A stretch of 64,000 nt of DNA, taken from the NCBI RefSeq assembly GCF_009208075.1, contig NZ_WFKJ01000003.1:62001-126000 (forward strand). The letters are read 5' to 3'. The notes beneath the pieces are model-generated. The model worked only from the letters and a program-made list of their open reading frames with translations, did no database searches and was not told where the DNA came from. How positions within the stretch are numbered: the stretch's first letter is position 1; every line of letters begins with the position of its first letter. A program made the position numbers and the translations under genes. This document shows, piece by piece, positions 47,737 through 57,078 of the stretch. The DNA comes from Poseidonibacter ostreae (lineage in GTDB: Bacteria; Campylobacterota; Campylobacteria; Campylobacterales; Arcobacteraceae).

Positions 47737-48101
47737 GTAAGATTAAAAAAGAGTTAAAGAGGTTTTTAGTAGCAGGGTTAAGTGCAGTTGGAACTGACTT
47801 AGTTACATACTATATGTTATTAAACTTTTTACCTCATGATATTGCAAAAGCGATCTCTTTTCTTTTAGGAACTGTAGTTGCTTTTATTATCAACAAATAT
47901 TGGACTTTTGAGAAATACGAAAGATCATATAAAGAAATATTAAAATTTGCACTACTTTATAGTGTAACACTAGGAGCGAATGTAGTGACGAATAACTTGT
48001 TTTTAGAATATACAAGTTTAGTATTTGTAGCATTTTTAGTAGCTACGGGAGTTAGTACGGTACTTAATTTTATTGGACAGAAATGGTGGGTTTTTAGATG
48101 A
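47733..48101 (+). CDS. GtrA family membrane protein
   Basis: A 122-aa protein with four membrane helices and the GtrA-family features KRFLVAGLSAVGTDLVTYYML and FLLGTVVAFIINKYWTFE. GtrA proteins are thought to flip undecaprenyl-phosphate-linked monosaccharides across the inner membrane. With the GT2 gene at 50649 and the GT39-like gene at 49081 it would complete a three-part side-branch glycosylation module. Four-base overlaps with both neighbours. Confidence 0.88.
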   Translation: MSKIKKELKRFLVAGLSAVGTDLVTYYMLLNFLPHDIAKAISFLLGTVVAFIINKYWTFEKYERSYKEILKFALLYSVTLGANVVTNNLFLEYTSLVFVAFLVATGVSTVLNFIGQKWWVFR

Positions 48102-49084
48102 CTAGAGATTTGAAATTGGACTCATTAAAAGGATTTTTAATTGTTCTTGTAGTAATTGGTCATATACCATTTGGCAGTTTTAACATAGAAAGAATATCTA
48201 TAATAAAATATTTTGGTCAATGGTTTTATATTTTTCATATGCCTTTGTTCTTTGCTGTTAGCGTATTATTTATTAAAACTGATTATCAATGGCTATTTAA
48301 AAGAGCAAGTTTAGTATTAATTCCATACTTATTTTGGTTTTTTTATGGACATAAACGAATGTTATTAGAAAATCCAATTGAGTTCATGGGGGGGGTACTC
48401 ATGGGTAATTGGAGTACACTCAATTCAATATTATGGTTTTTACCTGCTTTATTTACATTAAATTTACTTTTCTTTTTATTCAAAAAATCAAATAAGAAAA
48501 TACAAGTGCTATTTTTAATAATATCACTTGCTTCATTTATTTATGCAAGTGAAATTGCAATGCTTCATTATCAAATACCTTTTGGTTTTGATGTTGCTAT
48601 ATATTTGTTTTTATTGGTTTTGACAATTAAATACATTTATGAAAATAAAGAAAGATTTATAAAAATTAATATGTATCAAATTTTAGGATTATTAATTATT
48701 TCATCACTGTTGTTATTTAATTTTGAACCTATTAAAACTCATTCACAATGGTATAAAATTATAGATTTGGCACAATTTTCAGTTGCAACTACAGTAATAG
48801 GATATATTTCATTTTTTATTTTAAATATATCTATTTTTATATTTTTTATTAAAATCAAATCAAATCAAATATTAGAGTTTATTGGAAATTATTCATTTCC
48901 TATTTTTTTATTACATTTAATAATCTTGTACAAACTACCTAATTTAATAAAATTTGATAGTAATTATACTAACTTTTTATTTTTATTAATAAGTACTGTT
49001 TTAAGTATTTTATTGCCAATTGTAATTTCAAAAATATTAATGAAAACAAGTGATAAATTTGAATATATAGGAATGGTAAAATGA
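48098..49084 (+). CDS. Acyltransferase 3 family, with G8 tract (phase-variable candidate)
   Basis: A 328-aa polytopic membrane protein with about ten helices and the acyltransferase-3 opening RDLKLDSLKGFLIVLVVIGHI with its catalytic His. Such enzymes O-acetylate or succinylate polysaccharides. A run of eight G residues (48388-48395) lies at codons 97-99. The gene is in frame as sequenced. One G fewer leads to TAA after about 25 codons; one G more gives TAA within seven codons. It is therefore a plausible ON/OFF switch. ATGA overlaps on both sides keep it inside the operon. Confidence 0.85.
   Translation: MTRDLKLDSLKGFLIVLVVIGHIPFGSFNIERISIIKYFGQWFYIFHMPLFFAVSVLFIKTDYQWLFKRASLVLIPYLFWFFYGHKRMLLENPIEFMGGVLMGNWSTLNSILWFLPALFTLNLLFFLFKKSNKKIQVLFLIISLASFIYASEIAMLHYQIPFGFDVAIYLFLLVLTIKYIYENKERFIKINMYQILGLLIISSLLLFNFEPIKTHSQWYKIIDLAQFSVATTVIGYISFFILNISIFIFFIKIKSNQILEFIGNYSFPIFLLHLIILYKLPNLIKFDSNYTNFLFLLISTVLSILLPIVISKILMKTSDKFEYIGMVK
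48388..48395 (+). repeat. Poly-G tract (G8)
   Basis: Eight consecutive G residues inside the first acyltransferase gene. Runs of this length are strongly under-represented in such A+T-rich DNA and are the classical slipped-strand contingency signal of Campylobacterota. Confidence 0.9.
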
Positions 49085-50652
49085 AAATAATCTCAGTAAT
49101 AGTCCTAATTGCACTAGTGTATTTAAACTACAGGCACTTAAATATAGGTTTTTTATCTCTTTATAGCATAGACGAATACGCTTTTCATGGTAGTTTGCTC
49201 AACATGTACGATGGCTTAGTTTCCTTAGATATCAAAAAGCTTTTTTCTTTTGGATTTTATAGCTATGGATTTGGCTTTTTCTTTTTAAATCTTTTAGCTA
49301 CAGTTCCATTTTTTGCTACAGACAACATAGAGATGACCATATATATGCCAAGGATTATAACATCACTTTTTGCAGTTGGTTCTGTATGGTTTGTTTATAA
49401 AATAGCGAGAGTGTATGTAGATAGATATAGTTCTGTACTAATAGCCTTACTTATTTTTACCATGCCAGGTTTTTATAGAAATGCATTATGGTTTCATCCA
49501 GATTGGATGATGACTTTTTTTGTTGTATTATCTGTATATCTTTTTGTTAAAGATAATTTTAAATACAAAAAGTTTTTTTGGTGGGCAGTAGTGACTTTAG
49601 GTTTTGCTATATCTACAAAGATACAAGCTATAACATTTTTACCTTTTGTTTTTGTCTATATATTTTATGAAAGTTTTCAGAAAAAGTCTTTTATAAATAT
49701 CAAGATAGGCTTAAAACTATTTGCTAAATCATTTGTATCTTTAGTAGCTATTTTTGTAATTACTAATCCTTATTTAATACATCCAAGTGGCCTAAAAGTA
49801 TTTGTTGCTATGTTTCTTGCGAATATGGAGTCAAATGCAACAAACCATGGTAAAGTTGGAACTGTGACTATTGGAGAAAAGCTTTCAAATGCTATTAATT
49901 TTTACTACCTTGAAAGTTTTTTATTTATTATTTTAATTCTAATTTCTCTTGTAGTCTTATTTTCTATTTTTTATAAAAACAAAAGTAAATCTATTTTGCC
50001 TTTGATAGCTCTTTACATTGTTTTAAATATTGGTTATTTGTTTTTAATGGTAAATAAAGATTGGCAACACTACTATTTGACTATTTTTACACTTACTCCT
50101 TTACTTTTGATATATCTAAGAGATAAATTTCCAAAGTATAAATACTTTTTTCTAATAGGTGTATTGGTTGTTCAAGTATCTACCCACATTGATGAATATA
50201 AATATGTCTTTACAAAAGGATTTCACTCAAAAGAGATCAGTAAATCAAAACAAGATGATATAAGCCATAGTTTGATAGCAATATTGAGTCCTGTAGTTGA
50301 TAAAGATACGAATATCTTGATAAGTTCGTATCAGCCTTTTGATTTTAGAATCTTAGGATTAAACTATAAAAATATTCATGGGATATATGGACCTATAGCA
50401 CTTCATAGTATAAAACTAGATGCATATTTAGAAAAATCAAATTCTAAAGATCCATCAAAGTTTGTAGAAAAAGATTTTATTGTTTTATCTAAAGAAGATA
50501 TATATTTTGATGAGCAAAAACTATCTAAAATGGTTGATAAAGAAGGCTTTCTAAAAGCTGAACAAATCATATATAATTTCAATCAAGGTGGAAATTTAGG
50601 TTATGAAAAATACGCTGAAAATGAATACTTTTATGTATGGAGAAGAAAATGA
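49081..50652 (+). CDS. GT39/PMT-like polytopic glycosyltransferase
   Basis: A 523-aa membrane protein with roughly ten to twelve helices and a C-terminal soluble tail. The early SIDEYAFHGSLLNM loop carries the acidic residues typical of GT-C enzymes of the ArnT/PMT type, and MPRIITSLFAVGSVWFVYKIAR is a typical second helix pair. It should transfer a sugar from undecaprenyl phosphate in the periplasm. GtrA upstream and a DPM-like GT2 downstream fit this. ATGA-coupled on both sides. Confidence 0.78.
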   Translation: MKIISVIVLIALVYLNYRHLNIGFLSLYSIDEYAFHGSLLNMYDGLVSLDIKKLFSFGFYSYGFGFFFLNLLATVPFFATDNIEMTIYMPRIITSLFAVGSVWFVYKIARVYVDRYSSVLIALLIFTMPGFYRNALWFHPDWMMTFFVVLSVYLFVKDNFKYKKFFWWAVVTLGFAISTKIQAITFLPFVFVYIFYESFQKKSFINIKIGLKLFAKSFVSLVAIFVITNPYLIHPSGLKVFVAMFLANMESNATNHGKVGTVTIGEKLSNAINFYYLESFLFIILILISLVVLFSIFYKNKSKSILPLIALYIVLNIGYLFLMVNKDWQHYYLTIFTLTPLLLIYLRDKFPKYKYFFLIGVLVVQVSTHIDEYKYVFTKGFHSKEISKSKQDDISHSLIAILSPVVDKDTNILISSYQPFDFRILGLNYKNIHGIYGPIALHSIKLDAYLEKSNSKDPSKFVEKDFIVLSKEDIYFDEQKLSKMVDKEGFLKAEQIIYNFNQGGNLGYEKYAENEYFYVWRRK

Positions 50653-51350
50653 AATTATCAATAGTAGTACCTTGCTACAACGAAGAAAAAAATATACCTT
50701 TGATTTTAGAAAAATTCCAAAGCGTAATTAATAGAAATGATGTAGAGGTCCTTTTAGTGAATAACGGATCAACAGACAACAGTCAAACGGTTTTTGATGA
50801 ACTTGTCCCAAAATACACTTTTGCTAGGGTTGTAAATATAGATGAAAATCAAGGTTATGGTTTTGGTATAACATCTGGACTAAATAAAGCAACTGGAGAG
50901 TTTATAAGTTACACACATGCTGATATGCAAACAGACCCATCCGATGTACTTAAATCTCTTGGAATCATAGAAAAACAAGACAATCCTATACACTGCTATG
51001 TAAAAGGTGACAGAAAAGGCAGACCTCTTTTTGATCAGATTTTTACTATGGGGATGAGTGCATTTGAGAGTATATATTTAGGTAAAAAACTTTGGGATAT
51101 AAATGCTCAACCAAATATTTTTCACAAAAGTTTTTTTGACTCTGTAAAACTAAGTTGTCCAAAAGACTTTTCACTTGACTTATACTTTCTATATAAAGCT
51201 CAAATAGATGGACTTGATGTTATCCGATTTAATGTAGTTTTCCCTGAAAGACTTCATGGCGAATCAAGTTGGAATGATGGTTTTGCTTCAAAGTGGAAAT
51301 TTATCAAACGAACACTTGCTTTTAGTTTTAAACTTAAAAAGGAATTATAA
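50649..51350 (+). CDS. GT2 glycosyltransferase, polyprenyl-phosphate sugar synthase (GtrB/DPM1-like)
   Basis: A 233-aa family 2 glycosyltransferase with MKLSIVVPCYNEEKNIPLIL, the NNGSTDNS and SYTHADMQTDP (DxD-like) motifs, and a Rossmann-type GT-A core. It has no C-terminal membrane helices, unlike GtrB of Shigella phages, so it resembles soluble DPM1. I start it at ATG 50649, which overlaps the preceding stop as ATGA, rather than four codons earlier. Probable role: making the Und-P-sugar used by the GT39-like enzyme. Confidence 0.82.
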   Translation: MKLSIVVPCYNEEKNIPLILEKFQSVINRNDVEVLLVNNGSTDNSQTVFDELVPKYTFARVVNIDENQGYGFGITSGLNKATGEFISYTHADMQTDPSDVLKSLGIIEKQDNPIHCYVKGDRKGRPLFDQIFTMGMSAFESIYLGKKLWDINAQPNIFHKSFFDSVKLSCPKDFSLDLYFLYKAQIDGLDVIRFNVVFPERLHGESSWNDGFASKWKFIKRTLAFSFKLKKEL

Positions 51351-51352
51351 AT

Positions 51353-51943
51353 ATGGAATATATAGCACATAGAATCAACACCATTGAAGAATTGAAACAA
51401 ATACCAAAAGAGTATGGTGTAGAACTTGATTTAAGAGACTATTCAGATAGACTTGTATTGCAACACGATCCATTTACAGATGGAGAAGATTTTGAAGAGT
51501 ATCTAAAATACTATGAGCATGGTACTATGATACTAAACATTAAAAGTGAAAGAATAGAACATAAAGTCTTAGAACTTATCCAAAAGTATAACATCAAAAA
51601 ATACTTCTTTTTAGATAGCTCCTTTCCTATGACATATTTACTCTCAAAAAGTGGTGAGAAGAATATTGCTCTTAGATTTTCAGAATTTGAGGGAACAGAT
51701 ACTATTTTAAATATGAAAGATAAAGTAGATTGGATATGGGTAGATTGTTTCTCAAAACTACCAATAAACAAAGAAAATTACAAATTACTAAAAGAAAATG
51801 GCTTTCAATTTTGTCTAGTATCACCAGAACTTCAAGGTCAAAAGGATAAGATTGAAGAGTATAAAGATTACTTGAAAAAAGAAGAAATAATTTTTGATGC
51901 TATTTGCACAAAATGTTATAATGTAGAAAGGTGGAATAAATAA
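51353..51943 (+). CDS. GDPD/PLC-like TIM-barrel phosphodiesterase
   Basis: A 196-aa protein with the N-terminal glycerophosphodiesterase pattern AHR (residues 5-7), GVELDLR (about 21-27) and LQHDPF (about 35-40), which together supply the catalytic His pair and the Glu/Asp metal ligands. It has no signal peptide and is shorter than typical GDPD enzymes (about 240 aa), so the barrel may be minimal. Its place among polymer-building genes suggests it acts on a cytoplasmic phosphodiester or nucleotide-linked intermediate, or recycles a phosphoglycerol substituent. This is inference. Confidence 0.7.
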   Translation: MEYIAHRINTIEELKQIPKEYGVELDLRDYSDRLVLQHDPFTDGEDFEEYLKYYEHGTMILNIKSERIEHKVLELIQKYNIKKYFFLDSSFPMTYLLSKSGEKNIALRFSEFEGTDTILNMKDKVDWIWVDCFSKLPINKENYKLLKENGFQFCLVSPELQGQKDKIEEYKDYLKKEEIIFDAICTKCYNVERWNK

Positions 51944-53266
51944 TTGATAACAAAAATAAAATCCCTACAAAACAACCAAGGATTCATGAAGTACTTCAAA
52001 AATACTTCATGGCTTTTTGGTGAGAAAATACTTCGAATGGTAGTAGGACTTTTTGTGGGTGTTTGGGTAGCTAGGTATTTAGGACCTGAACAGTTTGGAC
52101 TTTTCTCTTATGCTCAAAGTTTTGTTGGCTTATTTACTGCTATTGCTACTCTCGGTCTTGATGGAATCGTAGTCCGTGAGCTTGTAAAAAATGAGAGTAG
52201 AACAGATGAGCTTATAGGTACTGCTTTTTGGCTCAAAGTTATAGGAGCTATTGTAGTGTTACTTATACTTGCTATTGCTATAAACTTTACTTCAAATGAC
52301 ATTTATACTAATGCTTTAGTATTTATCATTGCATCTGCTACGATATTTCAGTCTTTTAACGTAGTCGATTTGTATTTCCAATCAAAAGTTTTAAGTAAAT
52401 ATGTAGTATATACAAATGTGTTTTCACTTTTGCTAACTAGTATCGTAAAAGTAATACTTATCCTCAATGAAGCACCACTTATCGCTTTTGCATGGGTAAT
52501 ACTATTTGATAGTTTTATTTTGGCGTGTGGTTTTATTTATTTTTATATAAAAAATAATTCAGAATTCAAAATTCAAAATTTAAAATTCAAAAGAGAAATG
52601 GCAGTTTCACTTTTAAAAGACTCTTGGCCTCTTATTCTTAGTGGAATAGTTATCTCCATATATATGAAAATCGATCAAGTTATGATAAAAGAGATGATGA
52701 ATACTGAAGCAGTAGGACAATATGCAGCAGCAGTAAGAATAAGTGAACTATGGTACTTCATACCTATGGTAATAGCATCTTCACTTTTTCCTGCGATTCT
52801 AAACGCTAAAAAACAAAGTAAAGAACTCTACTACTCAAGACTCCAAAAACTTTACGACATGATGGTATGGATGGCAATAGCTATAGCTCTTCCTATGACA
52901 TTTCTCTCTGATTGGGTTGTAGAAGTACTATATGGGGAGCAGTACAATCAATCTGGGCCTGTGCTAATGATACATATTTGGACTGCAGTATTTGTATTTT
53001 TAGGGGTTGCTTTTGGTAGGTTCTTAACAGCTGAGAATTTGACAAAGAAGTCATTTTATAGAACATTACTTGGTGCTGCACTTAATATAATTTTGAATTA
53101 TATTCTAATACCTACACATGGTATTAATGGTGCAGCCGTTGCTACATTATTAGCACAAATTACGGCAAATTATATATATGATTTTTTTGATAAAGATTTA
53201 CATCAACAACTAAAAATGAAAACAAAATCATTTTTTCCAATACATATTTTAAAAGGATATAAGTAA
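51944..53266 (+). CDS. wzx: Wzx-type oligosaccharide flippase
   Basis: A 440-aa protein of the MATE/PST fold with about twelve to fourteen membrane helices. The N-terminus has [33 protein letters not shown], the hallmark of polysaccharide-unit flippases. The start is TTG 51944, directly after the upstream stop and supported by AAAGGTGG (51928-51935); ATG at 51986 is an alternative. A repetitive segment (52555-52592) encodes [14 protein letters not shown] in a cytoplasmic loop. It should flip the lipid-linked repeat unit, implying a Wzy polymerase nearby. Confidence 0.87.
   Translation: MITKIKSLQNNQGFMKYFKNTSWLFGEKILRMVVGLFVGVWVARYLGPEQFGLFSYAQSFVGLFTAIATLGLDGIVVRELVKNESRTDELIGTAFWLKVIGAIVVLLILAIAINFTSNDIYTNALVFIIASATIFQSFNVVDLYFQSKVLSKYVVYTNVFSLLLTSIVKVILILNEAPLIAFAWVILFDSFILACGFIYFYIKNNSEFKIQNLKFKREMAVSLLKDSWPLILSGIVISIYMKIDQVMIKEMMNTEAVGQYAAAVRISELWYFIPMVIASSLFPAILNAKKQSKELYYSRLQKLYDMMVWMAIAIALPMTFLSDWVVEVLYGEQYNQSGPVLMIHIWTAVFVFLGVAFGRFLTAENLTKKSFYRTLLGAALNIILNYILIPTHGINGAAVATLLAQITANYIYDFFDKDLHQQLKMKTKSFFPIHILKGYK
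52555..52592 (+). repeat. AATTCAAA mini-repeat inside wzx
   Basis: About four degenerate tandem copies of an AATTCAAAA-like unit, translated as a charged loop. Similar AATTC-based mini-repeats recur in many A+T-rich genomes. Confidence 0.55.
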
Positions 53267-53267
53267 A

Positions 53268-54437
53268 ATGAAAATAGCTATAGCTGGAACAGGATATGTA
53301 GGACTATCAAATGGTATTTTATTATCTCAACACAATGAAGTTGTAGCGCTAGACATAATTCCAGAAAAAGTAGAGATGCTTCAAAATAAAATAAGTCCTA
53401 TAGAAGACAAAGAAATAAGTGAGTATCTACAAAAAGATGATTTAAACTTTAGAGCAACATTAGATAAAAAAGAAGCGTATGCAAATGCTGATTTTATTAT
53501 AATTTCTACACCTACTGATTATGATCCAGAAACGAACTACTTTAATACTAAATCTATTGAGTATGTTATATCAGATGTATTAAATATAAATCCAGATGCA
53601 ACTATGGTTATAAAATCAACTGTACCTGTGGGCTACACAAAAAGTGTTAGAAAAAAGTTTAATACTCAAAATATTATCTTTAGTCCTGAGTTTTTAAGAG
53701 AGGGTAATGCTCTTCATGATAATTTATATCCAAGTAGAATAATAGTTGGTGAAAAATCAGACCGTGCAGTTATGTTTGCAGGACTTTTAGAAAGAGGTGC
53801 TATTAAAAAAAATGTTTCAGTTTTATATACAGATAGTACAGAAGCTGAGGCTATAAAATTATTTTCAAATACATATCTTGCTATGAGAGTAGCATACTTT
53901 AACGAGTTAGATTCTTATTCTGAGATACATGGTCTAAATACAAATGATATCATAGATGGTGTAGGACTAGATCAAAGAATAGGTACACATTATAATAATC
54001 CATCTTTTGGTTATGGCGGATACTGTTTCCCAAAAGATACTAAACAACTAAGAGCTAACTTTAATAATGTTCCTAATAATTTAATAGGTGCAATAGTAGA
54101 TTCAAATGAAACACGAAAAAAGTTCATAACAAATCAAATATTAAAATCGAATCCAAAAACTGTTGGAATTTATAGACTTATTATGAAAAGTGACAGTGAT
54201 AACTTTAGAAGTAGTGCTGTTCAAGGAATAATAGAAAAACTTCAAGCAAAAAACGTTCACGTTATTATATATGAACCAGTACTAGAAGAAGATAACTTTG
54301 ATGGGATAACTGTAATAAAAGATATTAATGAATTTAAAAAAATATCAGATGTAATAGTTGCAAATAGACTAGAAAATAACATTTTAGATGTAAAAGCAAA
54401 AGTTTATACAAGAGATATATTTGGGAGTGATAAGTAA
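53268..54437 (+). CDS. ugd: UDP-glucose 6-dehydrogenase
   Basis: Oxidises UDP-glucose to UDP-glucuronate. The 389-aa short-form enzyme (E. coli Ugd is 388 aa) has [27 protein letters not shown], the [20 protein letters not shown] substrate loop, and the catalytic Cys in [14 protein letters not shown]. It starts one base after wzx and overlaps the next SDR gene by one base (TAATG), suggesting the two act in sequence on one nucleotide sugar. Confidence 0.95.
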   Translation: MKIAIAGTGYVGLSNGILLSQHNEVVALDIIPEKVEMLQNKISPIEDKEISEYLQKDDLNFRATLDKKEAYANADFIIISTPTDYDPETNYFNTKSIEYVISDVLNINPDATMVIKSTVPVGYTKSVRKKFNTQNIIFSPEFLREGNALHDNLYPSRIIVGEKSDRAVMFAGLLERGAIKKNVSVLYTDSTEAEAIKLFSNTYLAMRVAYFNELDSYSEIHGLNTNDIIDGVGLDQRIGTHYNNPSFGYGGYCFPKDTKQLRANFNNVPNNLIGAIVDSNETRKKFITNQILKSNPKTVGIYRLIMKSDSDNFRSSAVQGIIEKLQAKNVHVIIYEPVLEEDNFDGITVIKDINEFKKISDVIVANRLENNILDVKAKVYTRDIFGSDK

Positions 54438-55306
54438 TGAAAAAGAAAATACTAGTAACAGGTGGAGCAGGCTTTGTCGGTAGTCATCTATGTGAAAGAC
54501 TTTCTCAAAATTCAAACTATGAAGTATATAGTTTAGATAATTATTTTACAGGAAGCAAAGATAATCATGTTCCAAATGTAACTTACATAAAAGGGAATAC
54601 TTCAGATATATCAGAACTCATTATATTTAATCCTGATATGGTATATCATCTTGGTGAATATAGTAGAGTTGAACAAAGCTTTGATGACATAGAAAAAGTA
54701 TGGGAATACAATAAAAATGGAATTTTTGCGGTGTTGGAGTTTGTACGAAAATCTGGATGTAAAATCCTTTATGCCGGAAGCTCTACAAAGTTTGGTGATG
54801 GGGGATTAGGAAGAAGTGCATCTCCTTACGCATGGACAAAAGCATCAAACACAGAACTAGTAGAAAATTACGGAGCTTGGTTTAATATACCTTATGCTAT
54901 TACATACTTTTATAATGTATATGGATCTCGTGAAATACAAACTGGAAAATATGCAACACTTATTGCTCTTTTTAAAGAAAAGATGAAGAATGATGAAACT
55001 TTAACTATCGTAAGTCCAGGAACTCAAAAAAGAAATTTCACTCATATTGATGATATCATAGATGGTCTTGTTCTAGTTGGTGAAAATGGCTATGGCGATG
55101 AGTTTGGTATAGGAAGTGAAGAAGCATTTAGTATCTTAGAAGTAGCCCAGATGTATGATGGAAAGATAGAAATGTTACCAGAACGAAGAGGAAACCGTAT
55201 GACTGCAGAAGTGATAAGTGATAAAACGAAAGCACTTGGGTGGGAACCTAAAAGAAAATTGGCTGATTATATAGAAGAAGGTAGAAAAAATGATTGGAAA
55301 GAATAA
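54437..55306 (+). CDS. NAD-dependent nucleotide-sugar epimerase/decarboxylase (SDR)
   Basis: A 289-aa extended short-chain dehydrogenase with the VTGGAGFVGSHLCERL cofactor loop, catalytic Ser/Thr in AGSSTKFGDGG, and YAWTK for the Tyr/Lys pair. It is shorter than GalE (about 338 aa). One-base overlap with ugd suggests that it uses UDP-glucuronate, as a decarboxylase (UDP-xylose) or 4-epimerase (UDP-galacturonate). The sequence does not decide between these. It precedes a glycosyltransferase by three bases. Confidence 0.82.
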   Translation: MKKKILVTGGAGFVGSHLCERLSQNSNYEVYSLDNYFTGSKDNHVPNVTYIKGNTSDISELIIFNPDMVYHLGEYSRVEQSFDDIEKVWEYNKNGIFAVLEFVRKSGCKILYAGSSTKFGDGGLGRSASPYAWTKASNTELVENYGAWFNIPYAITYFYNVYGSREIQTGKYATLIALFKEKMKNDETLTIVSPGTQKRNFTHIDDIIDGLVLVGENGYGDEFGIGSEEAFSILEVAQMYDGKIEMLPERRGNRMTAEVISDKTKALGWEPKRKLADYIEEGRKNDWKE

Positions 55307-55309
55307 GAT

Positions 55310-56227
55310 ATGAAAAAAATAGCAAAATTTATACCTCCACAACCATTAAAGACAGCAGTTTTATTTTTAGTATTTAATCGTCTTGATACAACTAAACAAG
55401 TGTTTGACTCTATCAGAAAAGCAAAACCACCAAGGCTTTATATAGCTGCAGATGGACCAAGAGAAACAAAAGAGGGAGAAAGCCAAAAAGCTCAAGAAGT
55501 AAGAGAGTATATTTTGTCAAATATAGATTGGGAATGTGAAATAAAAACACTTTTTAGAGAACAAAACTTAGGTTGTAAGATGGCTGTAAGTGGAGCTATC
55601 GACTGGTTTTTTGAAAATGAAGAGATGGGAATTATCTTAGAAGATGACTGTCTCCCAAGCCAGAGTTTTTTTTGGTTTTGTGAGGAGTTATTAGAGAAGT
55701 ATAAGAATGATATGAGGGTTGGAATGATTAGTGGTTTTAACTATGGATATAAAAATAAAGATTTAACATATGATTACTTTTTTTCAAAATATGGTTTTAT
55801 TTGGGGTTGGGCTTCATGGAAAAGAGCTTGGAAACATTATGATATTACTATGGAAAATCATATAGAAGCAAAAAAAATAGATTTATATGAAAATTATTTT
55901 AATGCAAATAAAAAACAACAAATAGCAAATTTTGAAAGTGTTTTTAATAATTCAATGAATACGTGGGACTATCAATGGTCATATGCTAGGTTAATTAATA
56001 ATTCTTATTCAATAGTTCCTTCTAAAAATTTAATTGAAAATATAGGCTTTGGTGATGATGCAACTCATACCTTTGGTAATAATCCTTATGAAAAATTACA
56101 GAAAGTTGAATATAATAATATTAACTTAAATCATCCAAGCTATATTATACAAATGAGTGATTTTTATACTATATTTGAGAAGAAAAATAACTTATTTAAT
56201 AAAGTTATAAGGAGAATACTTAAATGA
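55310..56227 (+). CDS. Glycosyltransferase, GNT-I-like GT-A type
   Basis: A 305-aa protein with AVLFLVFNRLDTTKQVFDSI, PPRLYIAADGPRETKEGE and the acidic GIILEDDCLPSQSFFWFCEELL metal motif, a pattern seen in bacterial glycosyltransferases related to N-acetylglucosaminyltransferase I. The WGWASWKRAW stretch is also typical. It overlaps the PhyH gene by four bases. The sugar transferred is unknown. Confidence 0.75.
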   Translation: MKKIAKFIPPQPLKTAVLFLVFNRLDTTKQVFDSIRKAKPPRLYIAADGPRETKEGESQKAQEVREYILSNIDWECEIKTLFREQNLGCKMAVSGAIDWFFENEEMGIILEDDCLPSQSFFWFCEELLEKYKNDMRVGMISGFNYGYKNKDLTYDYFFSKYGFIWGWASWKRAWKHYDITMENHIEAKKIDLYENYFNANKKQQIANFESVFNNSMNTWDYQWSYARLINNSYSIVPSKNLIENIGFGDDATHTFGNNPYEKLQKVEYNNINLNHPSYIIQMSDFYTIFEKKNNLFNKVIRRILK

Positions 56228-57078
56228 ATCAAGATTACAAAAAACAATTTGAAGAACAAGGTTTTGTGATACTAAAAAAAGTCTTTTCAAAAGAAAAACT
56301 TGAAGAAGTAAGAATTTTACAAGAAAAAATTGTAACTTATTCTGATATGAACTTTGAAGATCCTTTTTTACCTTGGTCATTAGAACATAGAAATGATCAA
56401 GGGGTACTGTTTGATTTATATCAAAGACATCCAGAGTTTCAGGAAATGGCAAAAAATAAAAAAATTTTAGATTGTTTAGAATCAGTTTTAGGTGAAAATA
56501 TTTATTTATATGATAACTCAATGGTGTATAAACCCAAGGGTAAACGAAATGGTGTTCCCTGGCATCAAGATTTTATTTCAAGACCGGAAGAACCTCAGAA
56601 AATAATTGTTTGGATGGCCCTAGATGATGTAACAAAGGAAAATGGTACTGTCCAAGTAATTCCTGGAAGTCATAAAGAAGGACATCTTCCCTGGCATAGA
56701 GTTGATGGGGAAACTCACCATGATAGAGTTAATATTGAATATGTGGAAAAGAAGAAAGATAAAATTATTTATGCTGAATTAGAAGCTGGTGATGTATTAC
56801 TTTTTAATATGTTAGTCTTACATGGTAGTGATGAAATACATACGGATAGACCTAGAAGAGTATTTAGATGTTCTTATCAGTCTATGGAGAAAAAAATATT
56901 TACACCAAGACAATCACCTATAGTGATGAGAGGTGGAAGTCCTGAATTTTTAGCAAAGTATTACAATAATCCATATGTTAAACCTAAGAAAAAGTCTATA
57001 CCCTTAAGAGCAATAAATAAACTAGGAAGGATTTTGGCTAACTATGGCAGTAAAACAACAACTAATTCAGCTTATTAA
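56224..57078 (+). CDS. Phytanoyl-CoA dioxygenase (PhyH) family Fe(II)/2-oxoglutarate oxygenase
   Basis: A 284-aa cupin-fold oxygenase. The iron site is the WHQD motif (His and Asp) with a distal His in VLHGSDEIHTDRPRRVFR, whose Arg likely binds 2-oxoglutarate. KENGTVQVIPGSHKEGHLPWH is a family signature. PhyH enzymes hydroxylate or oxidise small molecules, lipids or sugars. In a glycan operon, and followed by a radical SAM enzyme, it probably modifies a sugar or an acyl/amino substituent. The exact target is unknown. Confidence 0.82.
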   Translation: MNQDYKKQFEEQGFVILKKVFSKEKLEEVRILQEKIVTYSDMNFEDPFLPWSLEHRNDQGVLFDLYQRHPEFQEMAKNKKILDCLESVLGENIYLYDNSMVYKPKGKRNGVPWHQDFISRPEEPQKIIVWMALDDVTKENGTVQVIPGSHKEGHLPWHRVDGETHHDRVNIEYVEKKKDKIIYAELEAGDVLLFNMLVLHGSDEIHTDRPRRVFRCSYQSMEKKIFTPRQSPIVMRGGSPEFLAKYYNNPYVKPKKKSIPLRAINKLGRILANYGSKTTTNSAY

